Below are positions 13,205 to 15,402 of a stretch of 15,402 nt of DNA, one piece after another (position 1 is the first letter of the stretch; each line of letters starts with the position of its first letter). The translations under genes and the position numbers were made by a program. The DNA is from Candidatus Thalassarchaeaceae archaeon (GTDB lineage: Archaea; Thermoplasmatota; Poseidoniia; Poseidoniales; Thalassarchaeaceae). The notes beneath the pieces are model-generated. The model saw only the letters and a program-made list of their open reading frames with translations. It searched no databases and was not told the origin of the DNA. The stretch spans positions 1 to 15,402 of the forward strand of contig JAQXFA010000096.1 of assembly GCA_029250565.1 (NCBI GenBank), in the 5' to 3' direction.

Positions 13205-13922
13205 AGATAAACCTCCATTATTTCCATGGTCTTGGCCTTGGTGTAGTTCGACAGGTGTGCCATTAAGGCCATTAAAACTGTTTTTAAGCAGAAAATTTAC
13301 TTTTTCATACATAATCCTCATCTGGGTATTTTGGTTATCAGATATTACCGGCCCAGCCAACGATTGTTACATCACCGGTGGTGGATTTTCATGTATTAAC
13401 GGAATTTGGCCGAGTGATTTGGTTGACTCGCCGATTCGCTTTTTCGCATCCTTATTGATAATCCCATTTTTCCATAATGACCCTACTCATATTGTATTCG
13501 TTACACTAGGTTTCCTCGTTTTTGTACAATCATTTGAAGTCAGAGAAGGAACGATAAGAACCTACATTTTGTTCATGATTTGTCTTTCAGCGACAGCCGT
13601 TGTAGTATCTGCCGGAATGCATATCGGAGAACTGATCTATCCAGACAGTGATTTTCTCCGCAGTGGATTTGCTCGTAATTGGAACGGAGGTTCGGCTGGC
13701 TTTTTCGGAATTATTGGAGCCTCCTCACATCAAACACGTAAGGTATGGATGGTTCCTGCAATCGCAATCATCTTTGAGACATGGAACCATTTTATCAACG
13801 GAATAAGCGCACTAACCTCAACTGCTCACATGGTATCAATGACTGTTGGATTCCTATTGTGGGGATACTGGATATCAAGTAATAGTGAAAGTAGGGCTAT
13901 CAAAGAAAAGCGTGGCTCGTGA
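13197..13922 (+). CDS. Rhomboid-like intramembrane serine protease
   Basis: This 241-residue polytopic membrane protein has six or so hydrophobic segments. The catalytic dyad of rhomboid proteases appears conserved. Ser166 lies in GGSAGFFGIIGA, which aligns residue for residue with the GASGALFGLLGA-type active-site helix, and His211 lies in AHMVSMTVGF of a later helix. The preceding helix has the expected His pair (His93 and His98 in FFHNDPTHIVF), but Val stands where the oxyanion Asn (HxxxN) is normally found. A luminal-type loop contains two Cys (NDCYITGGGFSC). The ATG at 13197 lies within the end of the amidohydrolase gene, so translation is probably coupled; no separate SD is obvious. Stop codons converge on the CAX gene with a 42-bp gap. 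Family assignment rests on motifs and is moderately firm; activity is uncertain. Confidence 0.72.
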   Translation: MSKDKPPLFPWSWPWCSSTGVPLRPLKLFLSRKFTFSYIILIWVFWLSDITGPANDCYITGGGFSCINGIWPSDLVDSPIRFFASLLIIPFFHNDPTHIVFVTLGFLVFVQSFEVREGTIRTYILFMICLSATAVVVSAGMHIGELIYPDSDFLRSGFARNWNGGSAGFFGIIGASSHQTRKVWMVPAIAIIFETWNHFINGISALTSTAHMVSMTVGFLLWGYWISSNSESRAIKEKRGS

Positions 13923-13964
13923 GCAACATTTGATACCAAGTTTAAACCAAATTGACGAAGACAA

Positions 13965-15173
13965 TCAGTAAAGGAAGAAAGCGACTGCAAGAATTACGTA
14001 TGTTGCTAACAACATTGAACCCTCGAGCCAATTTGATTTGCCATCTGAGGCAATTGAATTGGTTATCAACACAGCCAAAAACGTGGCTAATGTTTCAAGT
14101 AATCCAAACTGGAAAGTCAATGGTACACTGATTATCCATGCCAACATTACTATCGCTGGAGCAACGAAAACTGCTATCTGGGTGCTAGAGCCAACAGCTA
14201 TTGAGAAGGCTAAATCCATCTTATTTTTACCAGCAACAGAAACCGCTGTGAAATGCTCAGCAGCATTACCAAACAATGGTAACAATATCACACCAATGAA
14301 AAGAGTAGGGAGTCCCCATTCATCAGCCGCAGATTGAATTGAGTGGACCATTATTTCAGCCATCCAAGCCACCATAACTGTAGCTCCGATAAGTAGGGTC
14401 ATGGCTTGTTTCTTAGCCATCACAGGTTCTTCATCATGGTCTCCGTCAGTAGCAAACAATTCCGTATGGGTACGAAATTGAAATAGTAAAAATAATCCGT
14501 ACATCATGAGTAAAATCACTGCTGTTACACGGGATAGTGTGACTATCGCTTCCTCGTGTCCATTTCCTGTAAATTGGTACACAGTAGGCAAAATTAAAGC
14601 AATCACTGCCAAGAAAAGAAGAGAAACATTCGCACCGACTTGAGTATCCGAAAATTGCTGCACTTTGTGATGAATTCCACCCCAAACAAATGCAAGGCCA
14701 AGAACTAACAAGAGGTTACCAAGAATTGAACCGATAAGTGATGCTTGGACAACACTAATCATTGTAGCAGCAGTTTCTGTATCTCCTTCTTTGATGGCAG
14801 TTGCAGCTGCCAATACTGCCAATACTGCAATTATCATCTCGGCAGCATTACCGAAGGTCGCATTTAGTAAGCCACCAATTGACTCGTTCGTTTTCAACGC
14901 AATTTGTTCCGTCGCCTCACCCATCAAATATGCAAGCGGCATGATTGCGGCCATTGAAGTTGCAAAAGCCATTGGTGCATTATGAGTGAAAATACTAAAA
15001 TAAACCGCTAAGGGAACAAAAATAAGCATTATTGAGAGTTTAGATTGTCGTGGATCGAGCAGTTCTATTACGCCTCCCCATCCCAACTCAGTTGCAACTG
15101 TATCGCCATCAATCGCCTCTGCCATGTTATGCTGAGGAATAGGCATAGTAGGTGAAACCTGCGCTATATCCAC
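13965..15173 (-). CDS. Calcium/proton (cation) antiporter, CAX family
   Basis: This 402-residue cation/H+ exchanger has about 11 membrane helices and would expel Ca2+ (or other divalent cations) using the proton gradient. Both family repeats are present: GNAAE at 108-112 in LLNATFGNAAEMI and GNAAE at 302-306 in LLPLFGNAAEHF. An acidic cytoplasmic loop between the halves, ATDGDHDEE at 241-249, is characteristic of CAX/Vcx1/ChaA proteins. The first ~45 residues before the first helix are hydrophilic. The start is uncertain: GTG at 15173 lies three bases after the upstream gene's stop, while in-frame ATGs at 15146 (M10) and M17 would give shorter proteins; none has a convincing SD. Co-transcribed with the Lrp-type gene upstream. 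Confidence 0.92.
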   Translation of the reverse strand: MDIAQVSPTMPIPQHNMAEAIDGDTVATELGWGGVIELLDPRQSKLSIMLIFVPLAVYFSIFTHNAPMAFATSMAAIMPLAYLMGEATEQIALKTNESIGGLLNATFGNAAEMIIAVLAVLAAATAIKEGDTETAATMISVVQASLIGSILGNLLLVLGLAFVWGGIHHKVQQFSDTQVGANVSLLFLAVIALILPTVYQFTGNGHEEAIVTLSRVTAVILLMMYGLFLLFQFRTHTELFATDGDHDEEPVMAKKQAMTLLIGATVMVAWMAEIMVHSIQSAADEWGLPTLFIGVILLPLFGNAAEHFTAVSVAGKNKMDLAFSIAVGSSTQIAVFVAPAIVMLAWIISVPLTFQFGLLETLATFLAVLITNSIASDGKSNWLEGSMLLATYVILAVAFFLY

Positions 15174-15176
15174 TAC

Positions 15177-15402
15177 TCAAAGCATCGGTGCAGCAGTGAG
15201 GGTTTTTGTGGAATCTACTCCTTCAATAGCCCTGATCCTGTTGATTACTACGCTACCAAGTAATGCATAATCCTCACAAACTATTTTCACATAAAGGTCG
15301 TATTCTCCGAATAACAACATTTGCTCAACCACCTCAGTTATTACATCTAATTCATTGTAAACATCAGTCTCTCTTACAGGTTCTGCAACTATCAGCACAA
15401 TG
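15177..15402 (-). CDS. Lrp/AsnC-type effector (RAM) domain protein, 5'-truncated
   Basis: This is a stand-alone ligand-binding domain of the Lrp/AsnC family (RAM/SIAM, alpha-beta ferredoxin-like fold) without the usual helix-turn-helix. The pattern IVLIVAEPV, then VVEQMLLFGEYDLYVKIVCED, then INRIRAIEGVDSTKTL matches the domain, including the GEYD turn and the C-terminal STKT strand. Such proteins bind amino acids or other small ligands and can modulate partner Lrp regulators. A GTG at 15398 could serve as start, but the frame remains open to the right edge. The first beta-strand (IVLIVA) already starts upstream of it, so the true start probably lies a few codons beyond the window. The CAX gene follows three bases after the stop codon. 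Confidence 0.82.
   Translation of the reverse strand, partial: IVLIVAEPVRETDVYNELDVITEVVEQMLLFGEYDLYVKIVCEDYALLGSVVINRIRAIEGVDSTKTLTAAPML

Noticed and set aside
1..15402. tRNA or rRNA genes, CRISPR array, insertion sequence, attachment site or prophage
   Set aside because: No cloverleaf-like sequence, regularly spaced repeats, transposase or integrase motifs, or long terminal repeats were seen on either strand; the window reads as ordinary chromosome.

Overview
The window looks like a piece of a marine planktonic euryarchaeal chromosome, most likely Candidatus Poseidoniales (Marine Group II) or a close relative. This is inferred from gene content; no 16S gene or other lineage marker is present. 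It carries the archaeal/eukaryal set L21e, RpoF (Rpb4-like), DUF655, KsgA and Pus10, next to genes of bacterial flavour (CorA, a DnaJ-type co-chaperone, a plant-type [2Fe-2S] ferredoxin, AIM24, an MTA/SAH-deaminase-type amidohydrolase, a CAX antiporter). Coding density is high and many genes have Shine-Dalgarno (SD) sites, with occasional GTG or TTG starts. I see no tRNA, rRNA, CRISPR array, insertion sequence or phage gene.

Layout. (1) 3-704, plus: the C-terminal two thirds of a CorA-type transporter, cut by the window edge. (2) 714-4668, minus: a long co-directional block. In transcription order it holds ribosomal protein L21e, RNA polymerase subunit F, DUF655 and KsgA (the conserved archaeal translation/transcription cluster). 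After a 78-bp GC-tract leader come an unrecognised helix-hairpin-helix/zinc-ribbon protein, a [2Fe-2S] ferredoxin and a 56-residue single-pass membrane protein. (3) 4683-4927: a 245-bp divergent intergenic region rich in inverted and direct repeats. (4) 4931-10839, plus: an RND/MMPL-type permease, a DUF971 protein coupled to it, tRNA pseudouridine synthase Pus10 and an AIM24/TIGR00266 protein. (5) 10843-11817, minus: a DnaJ-like chaperone with a reduced zinc centre. (6) 11909-13922, plus: an MTA/SAH-deaminase-like amidohydrolase overlapping a rhomboid-like intramembrane protease. (7) 13965-15402, minus: an Lrp/AsnC effector-domain protein (5' end cut by the window) followed 3 bp later by a CAX calcium/proton antiporter.

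How the genes work together. The L21e-RpoF-DUF655-KsgA block and Pus10 belong to ribosome, RNA polymerase and RNA modification biology. In many archaea Pus10 lies directly beside L21e; here the two are about 4 kb apart, on opposite strands, with the permease and DUF971 genes between them. The most unusual non-coding signal is that three gene starts within 2.6 kb (the HhH/zinc-ribbon gene, L21e and the RND permease) each have a short GC hairpin at or next to the ribosome-binding site. Two of these leaders also contain a third G or C tract that could form an alternative pairing, a layout that could act as a translational switch. This is a sequence-based hypothesis only.
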